DNA from: Bog-159 sp963843255
GTDB lineage: Bacteria; Acidobacteriota; Terriglobia; Bryobacterales; Bryobacteraceae
DNA: 64,000 bases
Reading direction: 5' to 3'
Assembly: GCA_963843255.1 (NCBI GenBank)
Contig: CAWJJQ010000010.1
Span: forward strand, 558,001-622,000
The position numbers were made by a program, and so were the translations under genes. Within the stretch, counting starts at the first letter, position 1; the number at the start of each line of letters is the position of its first letter. The notes below the pieces were generated by a model. That model was given only the letters and a program-made list of their open reading frames with translations, ran no database searches and had not been told where the DNA came from. This document shows, piece by piece, positions 1 to 7,999 of the stretch.

Positions 1-81
1 AAAAACGATGAAGATGAGCGCCGTTACCTTGTGATACCAGCGATAACGGGGCGCTTCGGTCGCTATAGCTGGTTCCGTCAT
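1..81 (-). CDS. N-terminus of a membrane protein, cut by the window edge
   Basis: Twenty-seven codons are visible, starting with an ATG that overlaps the rnhB stop in an ATGA junction. The peptide begins MTEPAIATEAPRYRWYHK and then turns hydrophobic (VTALIFIVF), which looks like a short cytoplasmic tail leading into a first membrane helix. The start/stop overlap suggests it is translated together with rnhB at the distal end of the ribosome-maturation operon. Too little is present to name a family. Confidence 0.6.
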   Translation of the reverse strand, partial: MTEPAIATEAPRYRWYHKVTALIFIVF

Positions 82-779
82 GACGCGGCTTCCAAATCCC
101 CGAAAAGATCCATCTGCGCGCCATCCCATGGATCCAGGTCGATGGGAAACAGCGAGCGCGCGCGCACCGGTTCAAAGCTCAACCGGTGCAACGGAGTCGG
201 TCCGAATTCTTCCAGCGCCTTGGCATGCTCGGGCGTGGAGTAGCCTTTATGGTTCGCCAGGCCGTATTGGGGAAAAACTTCATCCCAAACGCGCATGCAG
301 TCGTCGCGCCACACCTTGGCGATGATGGAGGCCGCCGCGATGGCATGGCATTGCGCGTCGCCTTTGATCAACGGCCGCTGCGGCATGGCGATTGTCAGCG
401 GCACGGCGTCGATCAGCAGAAAGTCGGGTTGCGGCTTCAAGCGCGCCACGGCCATTTGCATGGCCATTTTGGAAGCCTGGTAGATATTCACCCAGTCGAT
501 GGTGGCCGCGTCCACCGCCGCCACAGACCAAGCCACAGCCCGCTCGCGAATCCGTCCGGCCAGCACCGCGCGGCGCTCGGGTTCCAGTTGCTTGCTATCG
601 TTCAGCCCGCGGACCGGCCGGTCTGGTGATAGAATCACCGCTGCCGCCACTACCGGACCAAACAAGGCGCCCCGCCCCACTTCGTCCACCCCGGCCACGG
701 CCTGAAATCCGCGTGCGCGGAGTTCGCGCTCCAGCGTTCCTTCGCAGCGAAACTGGGTCACCGGCTGTGCGGCCCGCAT
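78..779 (-). CDS. rnhB: Ribonuclease HII
   Basis: The product has 233 residues, a normal length for RNase HII, which nicks the RNA strand of RNA-DNA hybrids and removes ribonucleotides misinserted in DNA. The family signature GVDEVGRG lies at residues 30-37 and supplies the first metal-binding acidic residues. A second conserved acidic strand reads FLLIDAVPL, and the helix with IKGDAQCHAIAAASIIAKV follows. It lies 61 bases after rplS on the same strand, the usual rplS-rnhB order, and its stop overlaps the next start. The gap before it contains two GC-rich hairpins described separately. Confidence 0.95.
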   Translation of the reverse strand: MRAAQPVTQFRCEGTLERELRARGFQAVAGVDEVGRGALFGPVVAAAVILSPDRPVRGLNDSKQLEPERRAVLAGRIRERAVAWSVAAVDAATIDWVNIYQASKMAMQMAVARLKPQPDFLLIDAVPLTIAMPQRPLIKGDAQCHAIAAASIIAKVWRDDCMRVWDEVFPQYGLANHKGYSTPEHAKALEEFGPTPLHRLSFEPVRARSLFPIDLDPWDGAQMDLFGDLEAAS

Positions 780-790
780 GGGGATCGAAG

Positions 791-824
791 GCCGGACCGG
801 AGTCCGGCACGGCGGAAGCCCGCC
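791..824. repeat. Two adjacent GC-rich hairpins between rplS and rnhB
   Basis: Positions 791-808 form a perfect 7-bp stem (GCCGGAC / GTCCGGC) around a CGGA loop. Positions 811-824 form a 5-bp stem (GGCGG / CCGCC) around AAGC. No T-run follows, so a terminator is not obvious. A processing or pausing site inside the operon is possible. The double-hairpin plan resembles the repeat family at 4529, 39160 and 58209, but the sequence match is loose. Confidence 0.5.
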
Positions 825-840
825 TCCATCGGAACGGCAG

Positions 841-1188
841 CTATTCGCGCTCCCGCAGACGCGCGGCTTTGCCCCTTAGGCCGCGCAGATAATACAACTT
901 GGCGCGACGTACGCGCCCGGTCCGGACCACGTCGATATGATCGATCACGCGCGCATTGACCGGGAAAATACGCTCCACGCCCTGGCCGAAGCTGACCTTG
1001 CGCACCGTGATGGTTTCGCCCATACCAGTATTCTTGCGCGCGATGACGGTTCCTTCGAAAGCCTGCAAGCGTTCCTTATCGCCTTCTTTAATCTTGACGT
1101 GCACCTTGATGGTGTCGCCGGGCCGGAACTCGGGCGTATCGGTGCGCTTGTTTTTGTTAATGAGTTTTGTCAGCAGGGGGTTGTTCAT
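841..1188 (-). CDS. rplS: 50S ribosomal protein L19
   Basis: The 115-residue product matches L19 in length and sequence, with PEFRPGDTIKVHVKIKEG near residues 19-36, FEGTVIARKN, and the basic C-terminal RRAKLYYLRGLRGKAARL. L19 sits at the 30S-50S interface. It begins nine bases after trmD ends, the classical trmD-rplS arrangement, and is followed by rnhB. Confidence 0.97.
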   Translation of the reverse strand: MNNPLLTKLINKNKRTDTPEFRPGDTIKVHVKIKEGDKERLQAFEGTVIARKNTGMGETITVRKVSFGQGVERIFPVNARVIDHIDVVRTGRVRRAKLYYLRGLRGKAARLRERE

Positions 1189-1197
1189 GTGTGAATC

Positions 1198-1920
1198 CTA
1201 ATCTTCTATCTTAGACTGAAGCAGGTCCGGGCGCATGCGCACGGTTTTCTCCAAGGCGGCCCGCTGCCGCCAGCGCCGGATCTCTTCGTGATTTCCGCCC
1301 AGCAAAACTTCCGGTACTTTCCACCCGCGGAACTCGGCAGGACGCGTATATTGGGGACAATCGAGCGCCCCCGCCCCGTGGCCGGCCTGCTGAAACGACT
1401 CGAAGACCGCCGAGGACTCATTGCCCAGCACCCCGGGCAGCAGGCGCCCCACCGCGTCGATAACCACGGCCGCGGCCAGTTCGCCGCCGCTCAGTACGTA
1501 ATTCCCGATCGACAGCTCTTCATCGGCCAGATGCTCGGCCACCCGCTCGTCCACTCCTTCGTACCGGCCGCAAATCAACAGCATCTCGTCCAAGCGGCTG
1601 AATTCGTTGGCCACCTGCTGGTCGAACATGCGGCCCTGCGCGGAGAGCAGTACAATCTTGCGCGCCGCCTCGGACCCTCCGGCCTGTTGCGGCGGGAAAA
1701 TCGATTCCGCCGCCAAAAATAACGGTTCCGGCTTTAACAGCATGCCCTCGCCGCCGCCGAACGGCCGGTCGTCCACGGTCTTATGCCGGTCGGACGTCCA
1801 ATCCCGCAGATTGTGGATGCGAATCTCGAGCGCGCCGGTGTCCCGCGCCCGTTGGATCACGCCATGCTCGAACGGTCCCTGGAAGAACTCCGGGAAGATC
1901 GTGAGCACATGAAAAATCAC
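1198..1920 (-). CDS. trmD: tRNA (guanine-N1)-methyltransferase
   Basis: The product has 240 residues and begins with the family start MIFHVLTIFPEFF. TrmD is a SPOUT-fold, SAM-dependent enzyme that makes m1G37 in tRNAs. The conserved blocks are visible: DDRPFGGGEGM, the ICGRYEGVDERV block near residues 115-126, and the knot region IGNYVLSGGELAA. The start overlaps the rimM stop by four bases, so the two genes are probably translationally coupled. Confidence 0.97.
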   Translation of the reverse strand: MIFHVLTIFPEFFQGPFEHGVIQRARDTGALEIRIHNLRDWTSDRHKTVDDRPFGGGEGMLLKPEPLFLAAESIFPPQQAGGSEAARKIVLLSAQGRMFDQQVANEFSRLDEMLLICGRYEGVDERVAEHLADEELSIGNYVLSGGELAAAVVIDAVGRLLPGVLGNESSAVFESFQQAGHGAGALDCPQYTRPAEFRGWKVPEVLLGGNHEEIRRWRQRAALEKTVRMRPDLLQSKIED

Positions 1921-2444
1921 TTCTGGTTCAGTTCCTTCAATCCCGTGGGCAAATCCACCTCAATGCGCCGCGCCTGCGTATCGATCGCCACACAAATCGC
2001 GCGCGCGAAAGGAATTAGCAGCCCGCCCTCCAACTCCAAAACACCGGCACTGCCGCCATCCTCGAAGCGGATCACGCGGCCCAGCGAAGCGCCGCCTTCC
2101 CGCTCTACTACTTCACAGCCAACTAAATCCGATTCAAAATACTCGCCAGGCTCCAATTGCATGCGCTGCCCGCGAGGAACCCGCACCTCGCACCCGGTCA
2201 GGGGCTCGGCATCCGACATCGTGTCCACCCCCCGGAACTTCAAAATCAACCGGTTATCGTGGAACCAGGCCGATTCCACTTCTTGCCGCAATTGGCCCGG
2301 AAACAGGAAAACCTCGCGCAGGCTTTCATACCGCTCCGGTTTGGAAAGCGCGATGGCCGTTAGCTCGCCGCGAATACCGCGCGCGCGGCCCAGTACGGCC
2401 ACCGTTACCCACTCTGGATCGAGTTGGGAGGCTTCGCCACTCAC
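1917..2444 (-). CDS. rimM: Ribosome maturation factor RimM
   Basis: The product has 175 residues and the RimM plan: an N-terminal domain starting VTVAVLGRARGIRGELTA and a C-terminal PRC-barrel with GEYFESDLVGCEVV and PFARAICVAID. RimM binds S19 and helps late assembly of the 30S head. The gene overlaps khpA upstream and trmD downstream by four bases each. Confidence 0.95.
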   Translation of the reverse strand: MSGEASQLDPEWVTVAVLGRARGIRGELTAIALSKPERYESLREVFLFPGQLRQEVESAWFHDNRLILKFRGVDTMSDAEPLTGCEVRVPRGQRMQLEPGEYFESDLVGCEVVEREGGASLGRVIRFEDGGSAGVLELEGGLLIPFARAICVAIDTQARRIEVDLPTGLKELNQK

Positions 2445-2671
2445 TCCAGAATTTCCAGAGTGAATCGCCGGTTCAATTTCATTCCGGCCGCTCCCAGGAT
2501 GGTGCGGATGGAACGGGCCGTCCTGCCCTGCTTGCCGATCACCTTGCCCAAATCGCTGGGGGCGACTCGCAGTTCCAGAACGGTGACTTGCTCGCCTTCA
2601 ACCACGCTGACAGCAACTTCTTCCGGGATGTCGACGAGAGCTTTCGCGATATCCTCAATCAACTGTTTCAT
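2441..2671 (-). CDS. khpA: KH-domain RNA-binding protein KhpA
   Basis: I place the start at MKQLIEDIAK, giving 76 residues, because GGGAGG lies just upstream of this ATG and KhpA proteins normally begin here. An in-frame upstream ATG would add 14 low-complexity residues. The KH fold shows LELRVAPSDLGKVIGKQG with the GxxG loop (GKQG), followed by RTARSIRTIL. KhpA binds RNA, often with KhpB. Its position between rpsP and rimM is the usual one. Confidence 0.93.
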   Translation of the reverse strand: MKQLIEDIAKALVDIPEEVAVSVVEGEQVTVLELRVAPSDLGKVIGKQGRTARSIRTILGAAGMKLNRRFTLEILE

Positions 2672-2771
2672 CACCCCGCCTCCCTCACCTCTCATGGTAG
2701 CAGAGGCACTCACCAGCCTAGCTTGGTTACAACCACGGTACTCGTTATTTTTCTTACACTTAACAGGTGCT

Positions 2772-3029
2772 TCAAGCGGCGGGTTCAGCCACGGGCGCCG
2801 GATTGTTCTTTATCAGACGTTCCACGGTCTCGGAAACCTGGGCCCCGTTCTTCGTCCAATGCGCGATGCGTTCCCGGTTCAGGTCCACCTTGGCCGGGTC
2901 GGTCAGCGGATTATAATGGCCCACCACTTCCAGGTTCCGGCCATTGCGCGCCCTTTCCTTCTCGATCACCACAATGCGGTAAAACGGCTTCTTCTTGGCG
3001 CCAAAACGCGCCAGACGGATCATCAACAT
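2772..3029 (-). CDS. rpsP: 30S ribosomal protein S16
   Basis: The 85-residue product opens with MLMIRLARFGAKKKPFYRIV, the S16 signature, and continues through NGRNLEVVGHYNPL. S16 supports assembly of the 30S body. It directly follows ffh (coding ends and begins at adjacent bases) and is separated from khpA by about 100 bases. Confidence 0.97.
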   Translation of the reverse strand: MLMIRLARFGAKKKPFYRIVVIEKERARNGRNLEVVGHYNPLTDPAKVDLNRERIAHWTKNGAQVSETVERLIKNNPAPVAEPAA

Positions 3030-4380
3030 TCACACTCCTAAAAAGTTCGGTAATTTCAACTTACCCAGTTTCTTGCCAAGCATTCCGCCGGAGAAACCCT
3101 TCATCATTTTTCTCGCCTGGGAGTACTGCTTCAGCAACTGGTTCACTTCCTGCACGCTCGTCCCGCTGCCCTTCGCGATGCGGCGCCGGCGGCTGCCATT
3201 CACGATCATGTGGTTGGCGCGTTCCCTGGGCGTCATCGAATCGATGATGGCCACCACGTGCGTGATCTCCTTCTCGTCCACCTTCACGTTCTTCAGATCT
3301 TTCAGGATGCCTACCTGCGGCATCATGGACAAGACCGATTCGAGCGGTCCCAGCTTCTTGAGCTGGCGAATCTGGTCGCGGAAATCGTCCAGCGTAAACT
3401 CGTTGTCGATGAGTTTGCGCTGCATCTCCACGGCTTGCTTCTTATCGATGACTTCTTCGGCCTTCTCGATGAACGACAACACGTCGCCCATGCCGAGGAT
3501 GCGGGAGGCGGCCCGGTCCGGATAGAACGGCTCCAGCGCGTCGAATTTCTCGCCCGATACCCACGAATTTGAGCGGCTGCCCGGTGACGTGCCGGATAGA
3601 GAGCGCCGCGCCGCCGCGCGCATCGCCGTCCATTTTGGTCAGGATCACACCCGTGATCCCCAGCCGTTTGTGAAATTCATCGGCGGATTTCACGGCGTCC
3701 TGCCCGGTCATAGCGTCGGCCACAAACAGGATCTCGACGGGCGTGAGCTGCTCTTTCAATTGCTGCAGCTCGGTCATGAGCTCTTCGTCGATATGCAGGC
3801 GGCCGGCGGTATCCACCAGCAGAACGTCGCGGCCGGTGTTGGCGGCTTCCTTGCGGGCGGAACGGGCCAGGTCGGCGGGCAGGGTCTCTTCGGGGGTCCC
3901 GGTATAGATCGGCAGGTTGATGTCGCGCGCCACCACCCGCAACTGCTCGCGCGCTGCGGGACGGTACACGTCCACCGAAACCATCAGCGGTCGGTGCCCG
4001 TTTTTCGAGAGCCAGCGCGCCAGCTTGCCTGTGGAGGTGGTCTTACCGGAGCCTTGCAGGCCGGTGATCAGGATGACGCTGGGGGGTTCGTTGGCGAAGC
4101 GCAGCTTGGATTCGTGGCTGCCCAGAATCTTGATCAGCTCGTCGCGAACGATCTTGATAACCTGCTGCGAAGGCGAGAGGGCCTGCAGCACTTCCTCGCC
4201 CTGGGCTTTCTGCTTGATGTTTTCGATGAGCTGCTTGACCACGCGGAAGTTGACGTCGGCTTCGAGCAGCGCTACGCGGATCTCGCGCAGGGCCGACTCC
4301 ATGTTTTCGGCGGTGAGCTTGCCTTCACCGCGCAGGTTCTTGAAAACGCGCTGTAACTTGTCGGATAAATTATCGAACAT
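3030..4380 (-). pseudogene. ffh: Signal recognition particle protein Ffh, interrupted by a one-base frameshift
   Basis: Ffh is the GTPase of the signal recognition particle and binds 4.5S RNA and signal peptides through its Met-rich M domain. The N and G domains are read from 4380 (P-loop GLQGSGKTTSTGKLA, then LLVDTAGRLHIDEEL). The reading frame breaks after KFVGIG, and the rest (EKFDALEPFYPDRAASRI, then the M domain to the end) is one frame over. Removing one base from the CCC run at 3553-3555 (GGG on the coding strand) restores a 449-codon protein of normal length. Because Ffh is essential and both halves look fully conserved, a sequencing or assembly error is more likely than true loss, but the sequence as given is broken. 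Confidence 0.93.
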
Positions 4381-4416
4381 TGGGATTCCGCGCGGAGGCG
4401 CCTAAACGATCCTTCA

Positions 4417-4422
4417 ATTATA
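4417..4422 (-). promoter_or_regulatory. Possible -10 element for the ffh operon
   Basis: A perfect TATAAT occurs on the coding strand 37 bases before the ffh start. The -35 region is GC-rich and does not resemble TTGACA, so this is only a candidate for the operon promoter. Confidence 0.35.
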
Positions 4423-4470
4423 CATCCTGGGAAGGAGTCGCCGCCGTGTGGGGCGGGCCCCCGGCCTGCA

Positions 4471-4564
4471 GCGGGGCTCCTTAGCCCCGCTCTTTCTGGC
4501 CGAAAACCGAGCACTCCCCAATAAAGAAGGCGGCCTGGAGAGGCCGCCGCAGGCCGAGGGCCTG
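4471..4564. repeat. Intergenic triple-hairpin repeat, family member 1
   Basis: The gap between gdhA and ffh holds three perfect hairpins. At 4471-4490 an 8-bp stem GCGGGGCT / AGCCCCGC encloses CCTT. At 4529-4548 an 8-bp stem GGCGGCCT / AGGCCGCC encloses GGAG. At 4550-4564 CAGGCC / GGCCTG encloses GAG and is followed by ACCCCACT. The last two hairpins match the plan found at 39160-39200 and 58209-58250. The T-containing stretch TCTTTCTGG follows the first stem, so it might terminate transcription. The role is unknown. Confidence 0.75.
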
Positions 4565-4571
4565 ACCCCAC

Positions 4572-5840
4572 TTATGGGAAAATGCCCCGTACACGAGTGG
4601 CTTCCGCCACGCGCGACACGGCCAGGATATAAGCTCCGGTCCGCATGTCCACGCGATAGCTCTCCGCAGTTCCGTGAACTTCCTTGAAGGCCGATGTCAT
4701 GGTGCGCTCCAGGTACTGGTTCACTTCCATTTCGGTCCAGAAGAAGCCGTACAGATCCTGCACCCACTCAAAGTACGACACCGTAACGCCGCCGGCATTG
4801 CACAGAATGTCGGGGATCACCAGCACGCCGCGCGCGAACAACTCCTTGTCGGCGCCAGGCGTAGTCGGACCATTCGCGGCTTCTGCCACGATCTTCGCCT
4901 TGATGCGATCGACGTTATCCATCGTGATGGTGTTTTCGAGCGCGGCCGGCACCAGAATGTCGCACTTCAATTCCAGCAGGTCTTTGTTGGAGATGAAGTC
5001 GCAGCCTGGGAACCCGACCACCGTGCCGGTCTCATCCTTGTACTTCATGACGGCTACCGGGTCGAGCCCGCCGCCGTTGTGGATTCCGCCCTTGGAATCG
5101 CTGACCGCGATGATGCGCGCGTTATCTTCGTGCAACAGCTTGGCGGCGATGCTGCCGGCGTTGCCGAATCCCTGCACCGCAACGGTGGCTTTTGCGAGCG
5201 TCATGCCCTTCAACTCGCAGGCTGCGCGAGTCGTATACTGGCAGCCGCGCGCGGTGGCTTCGTTCCGGCCTTTCGACCCGCCCAGGCTCAACGGCTTGCC
5301 GGTGACCACGCCCAACTCGGTATGGCCATGGAACATGCTGATGGTATCCATAAACCATGCCATCGTCTGCGAGTTGGTGTATACATCGGGCGCCGGGATA
5401 TCGCGGTCCGGCCCGATGATGGGGGAGATCTCCGTGGCATAGCGGCGTGTCAGCCGCTCCAGCTCGCCGAGCGAGAGCTGTTTGGGGTCGACGCGCACGC
5501 CGCCCTTGCCGCCGCCATAAGGAATGTTGACGGTGGCGCATTTCCAGGTCATCCAGGCTGCCAGCGCCTTCACTTCGTCCAGCGTGACGCCCGGATGATA
5601 CCGGATGCCACCCTTCGCCGGGCCACGCGACAGGTTGTACTGCACGCGGTAACCTTCAAATACCTGTATTCGCCCGTCGTCCATGCGCACGGGGATGGAG
5701 ACGATCAGTTGCCTTTTGGGTTGCTTCAGGACTAATCGCAGCCCCTCGTCCAGTTTGAGATGATCGGCCGCGATGTCGAACTGCGTTTGGGCGATCTCAA
5801 AGGGATTGAGGGTCTCTTTGGTCAATACGGCTGTACTCAT
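4572..5840 (-). CDS. gdhA: Glu/Leu/Phe/Val dehydrogenase (glutamate dehydrogenase)
   Basis: The product has 422 residues, typical of hexameric glutamate dehydrogenases that interconvert glutamate and 2-oxoglutarate plus ammonia. The substrate-binding block reads GPAKGGIRYHPGVTLDEVKA, followed by YGGGKGGVRVDPKQL with the catalytic lysine region, and PDRDIPAPDVYTN. The dinucleotide-binding fold begins TVAVQGFGNAGSIAAKLL near residue 217. AGGAGAAAGC lies right before the ATG. It is 12 bases downstream of a phosphoribosyltransferase gene and probably co-transcribed with it. Cofactor preference cannot be told from inspection. Confidence 0.95.
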   Translation of the reverse strand: MSTAVLTKETLNPFEIAQTQFDIAADHLKLDEGLRLVLKQPKRQLIVSIPVRMDDGRIQVFEGYRVQYNLSRGPAKGGIRYHPGVTLDEVKALAAWMTWKCATVNIPYGGGKGGVRVDPKQLSLGELERLTRRYATEISPIIGPDRDIPAPDVYTNSQTMAWFMDTISMFHGHTELGVVTGKPLSLGGSKGRNEATARGCQYTTRAACELKGMTLAKATVAVQGFGNAGSIAAKLLHEDNARIIAVSDSKGGIHNGGGLDPVAVMKYKDETGTVVGFPGCDFISNKDLLELKCDILVPAALENTITMDNVDRIKAKIVAEAANGPTTPGADKELFARGVLVIPDILCNAGGVTVSYFEWVQDLYGFFWTEMEVNQYLERTMTSAFKEVHGTAESYRVDMRTGAYILAVSRVAEATRVRGIFP

Positions 5841-5852
5841 GCTTTCTCCTAT

Positions 5853-6515
5853 TTAACGGGAGCTCGCGGTAACAAGCTCCTCGCTTTCCTGCGCACGCCG
5901 CGGGATGCCCACCTGGTGCAGCGGGACATGGCGGCGGCAAAACTCACACGAACCGGCGTCGGCGTAATAGGTGGCCTCCAGCTTCGCCAGGAAATAGAGT
6001 GGGATAGAACCGAAGCCGAGCGTCTGCGGCGTCGGCTGATAGACCAGCACGGCCAGCGCCACCACCTGCGCGCCCCGCGACTCCAGCAACTGGCGCGCTT
6101 CGGTCAGCAGCATGCCGGATCGCAGCAGATCGTCCACCAGCACGACCTTTTCTCCGGCCACCGGCTCCAGAAACTGGCGGAAGCGCATGGGGATGTCGCG
6201 CCCATCCTTCTCCGCCCAATAAACCTGTCCGGCACGCAAGGCTTCACACAGGCCGTAAGCCACGGGAAGACCAGCAGGCGTTGCCGAAACTATGGAAAGC
6301 TCGGGGATAATCGCCCGCAACTCGGAGTTGGCGCGCAGTTTGCGGCTCAAGCCGACGCTGAGAGTTTTGGCGTGCCGGTGATAGCGCATGGCTTGCGCCG
6401 TTTCCAGGTTGATATCGGTATGCAGGCCGTTGAGGCACTCGAAATGGCCCTGCTGGAGGGCCCCGGTCTCGCGTAGGAGCGCAAGCACCTCGGCTTGGGT
6501 GGGAACCAGTTCCAT
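5853..6515 (-). CDS. Orotate phosphoribosyltransferase-like type I PRTase
   Basis: The 220-residue product has the type I phosphoribosyltransferase PRPP loop EKVVLVDDLLRSGMLLTEA near residues 120-138 and an N-terminus resembling PyrE (ALQQGHFECLNGLHTD). PyrE makes OMP from orotate and PRPP. The C-terminus carries a short cysteine pair (SCEFCRRHVP), which is not typical of housekeeping PyrE, so another substrate is possible. It precedes gdhA with a 12-base gap. Confidence 0.8.
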   Translation of the reverse strand: MELVPTQAEVLALLRETGALQQGHFECLNGLHTDINLETAQAMRYHRHAKTLSVGLSRKLRANSELRAIIPELSIVSATPAGLPVAYGLCEALRAGQVYWAEKDGRDIPMRFRQFLEPVAGEKVVLVDDLLRSGMLLTEARQLLESRGAQVVALAVLVYQPTPQTLGFGSIPLYFLAKLEATYYADAGSCEFCRRHVPLHQVGIPRRAQESEELVTASSR

Positions 6516-6596
6516 GGCTTACCTGCCTTTCGTGACGATTACATAGTATCAGAGGTTTTTGTCGTTATCCATGCCAAAGTGGTGCTGCCGCGATAT

Positions 6597-6896
6597 TCAG
6601 CGCAGTTTTTCCTCGACGCTGTGGATTTTATCCTCCATGTGCTGTTCGCGGTCGATCCGGGTGCCGAACCGCAAGGTTGACGTGATGCGCGGCGCGCCCA
6701 TGGCGTGGACCACTTCGTGACAGCGCTTGATGGCCGCAAAAACGTCGTCCCACTCGCCTTCGATGTTGGTGCCGTAAGCGTGCAGTTTGGTTTTGAGACC
6801 GGCTTCGGTGAGGACCCGCTCGCAGGCGGCCACTTCTTTCGATACCGACACGCCAATGCCGATGGGGACTACACAAAGATCCGCGATGACTTTCAT
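6597..6896 (-). CDS. MTH1187-family thiamine-binding protein
   Basis: The 99-residue product has the MTH1187/YqgV (formerly DUF77) pattern: MKVIADLCVVPIGIG, SVSKEVAACERVL and LHAYGTNIEGEWDDVFAAIK. Members have a ferredoxin-like fold; some bind thiamine or a related ligand. The length is right for a complete gene. It stands between the PRTase gene and a truncated Tat protein on the same strand, with no strong hint of which pathway it serves here. Confidence 0.88.
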   Translation of the reverse strand: MKVIADLCVVPIGIGVSVSKEVAACERVLTEAGLKTKLHAYGTNIEGEWDDVFAAIKRCHEVVHAMGAPRITSTLRFGTRIDREQHMEDKIHSVEEKLR

Positions 6897-6926
6897 ACTC
6901 CCAGTTTAGCGAGCGCGTTCCTCTTG

Positions 6927-7412
6927 TTAATGAAAGGTGCACTGCCGGCTTGCCTTGATGTTGAATGCGCAGCGCCACACCCAATCCTGACTCTTCCTGA
7001 GAGTTTGAATGGTGGTGAAAGAGCCACGGCTGGCTGCTTCGGCCACCATGGCTTCGGTGCGGAGCCGCGGCGGATATTCTGCGTGATTGGCGCAGTAGTA
7101 GCCCTCAGCATCGGTATTATAGGCATACACTGTGACGCCGGGCGCGGGTGAGACACCATCGGGCACGTATACAGCTCCAGATACGACCAGCGCATCGCCG
7201 GGCTCACGTTCGGCAATGCAAGCCTCCCGCGACAGAAGCCCGGACGGCTGCGGCCATATCATGACGAGCCCGTTTAGGCGCGCATTACGCCAGGCGCTTG
7301 GCGGCAGGTCACGGAACGGGGCGGTATCGCGGAGCGCTTGCCCCTCTGTTTTGGCGGCCGCACACCCGGCGGCCAGCAGGACGGTAGAGTTAAAGAATTG
7401 ACGGCGTGTCAT
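6927..7412 (-). CDS. Tat-signal protein resembling the start of an intradiol-type dioxygenase, probably truncated
   Basis: The start is fixed by GGAGGGAACTT right before ATG, giving 161 residues. The N-terminus MTRRQFFNSTVLLAAGC combines a twin-arginine-like motif with a possible lipobox. The middle part, VSGAVYVPDGVSPAPGVTVY followed by a tyrosine-rich YNTDAEGYY and EYPPRLR, recalls the beta-sandwich of intradiol-type dioxygenases. The PAHIH-type metal-binding segment expected downstream is missing and the tail (TLRKSQDWVW onward) looks random. I read this as a decayed or truncated family member; catalytic function is unlikely. Confidence 0.6.
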   Translation of the reverse strand: MTRRQFFNSTVLLAAGCAAAKTEGQALRDTAPFRDLPPSAWRNARLNGLVMIWPQPSGLLSREACIAEREPGDALVVSGAVYVPDGVSPAPGVTVYAYNTDAEGYYCANHAEYPPRLRTEAMVAEAASRGSFTTIQTLRKSQDWVWRCAFNIKASRQCTFH

Positions 7413-7550
7413 AAGTTCCCTCCGGTCGGAGGACGCCGCGGCGAATGCTAGTGTTAACAAAGACAGGGTCGGTGACTTCACAATGGCTGCGTAGTTGCTC
7501 TTTGAGCAAGCGCAGTTGTTGAATTGCCGGCTCTCGTGCGAGAGTCGATT

Positions 7551-7814
7551 ATGACCGAAGAGGGGCCACTGGGTAGTTCCACATCGCCGGGCTTTGGATT
7601 CTGCGAGGTGAGGTATCGTCTGTTGAATGAGTTTTTGTCGGCTGTGCGGGAGATACTCGAAATACAGCACCAACAGGCTCAGGCAGCCGCCGGCGGCGAC
7701 ACGGATTTTGCCCGCTTCGACGTATTACTTCACATGGCAACTGAGAAAAAAGAGCAGGCAAAATATGCGTGGCTGGCCCATGTGGAAGCTCATCAATGCG
7801 AGGAGGAGATATGA
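7551..7814 (+). CDS. Small hypothetical protein
   Basis: The ORF has 87 residues from MTEEGPLG, with a weak GAGAG upstream. The sequence is soluble, helix-prone and rich in Ala, Gln and Glu (FLSAVREILEIQHQQAQAAA, then KKEQAKYAWLAHVEAH). It ends in GAGGAGGAGATA TGA, where the GA-rich bases also serve as the ribosome-binding site of the next gene. I do not recognise a family. Overlap with the next ORF suggests a real two-gene unit. Confidence 0.6.
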   Translation: MTEEGPLGSSTSPGFGFCEVRYRLLNEFLSAVREILEIQHQQAQAAAGGDTDFARFDVLLHMATEKKEQAKYAWLAHVEAHQCEEEI

Positions 7815-7999
7815 TGCAGAAAGTACTGACAAGAGCTGACAAGGAACGGCTCACGGACAGCCAGATGAAAATTCAGTCGGTCAATAATTCATTGAAGCAC
7901 GTCGACCCGGAGAAGATCCCGGACTTCGCAGGAATTCAGGACTGCCTGGAAGATGCCCAGCGGAGCCTGGAGGAAGCACTCCACCCGGGGAAAGGGTAA
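7811..7999 (+). CDS. Small hypothetical helical protein
   Basis: The ORF has 62 residues from the first of two consecutive ATG codons (MMQKVLTR) and overlaps the preceding gene by four bases. It has a very strong ribosome-binding site, GAGGAGGAG. The product is charged and likely helical (ADKERLTDSQMKIQSVNNSL, DAQRSLEEALH). Its stop abuts, with no spacer, the stop of the convergent phosphatase gene. The family is not recognised. Confidence 0.65.
   Translation: MMQKVLTRADKERLTDSQMKIQSVNNSLKHVDPEKIPDFAGIQDCLEDAQRSLEEALHPGKG

Noticed and set aside
3442..3552. Programmed frameshifting in ffh
   Set aside because: No slippery heptamer or downstream pseudoknot is evident at the break, and Ffh is normally made without frameshifting; a base error is simpler.
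3030..3623. A separate short M-domain protein
   Set aside because: Its first codons read the G-domain in the wrong frame. It is the Ffh C-terminal half after a one-base frameshift, not an independent gene.
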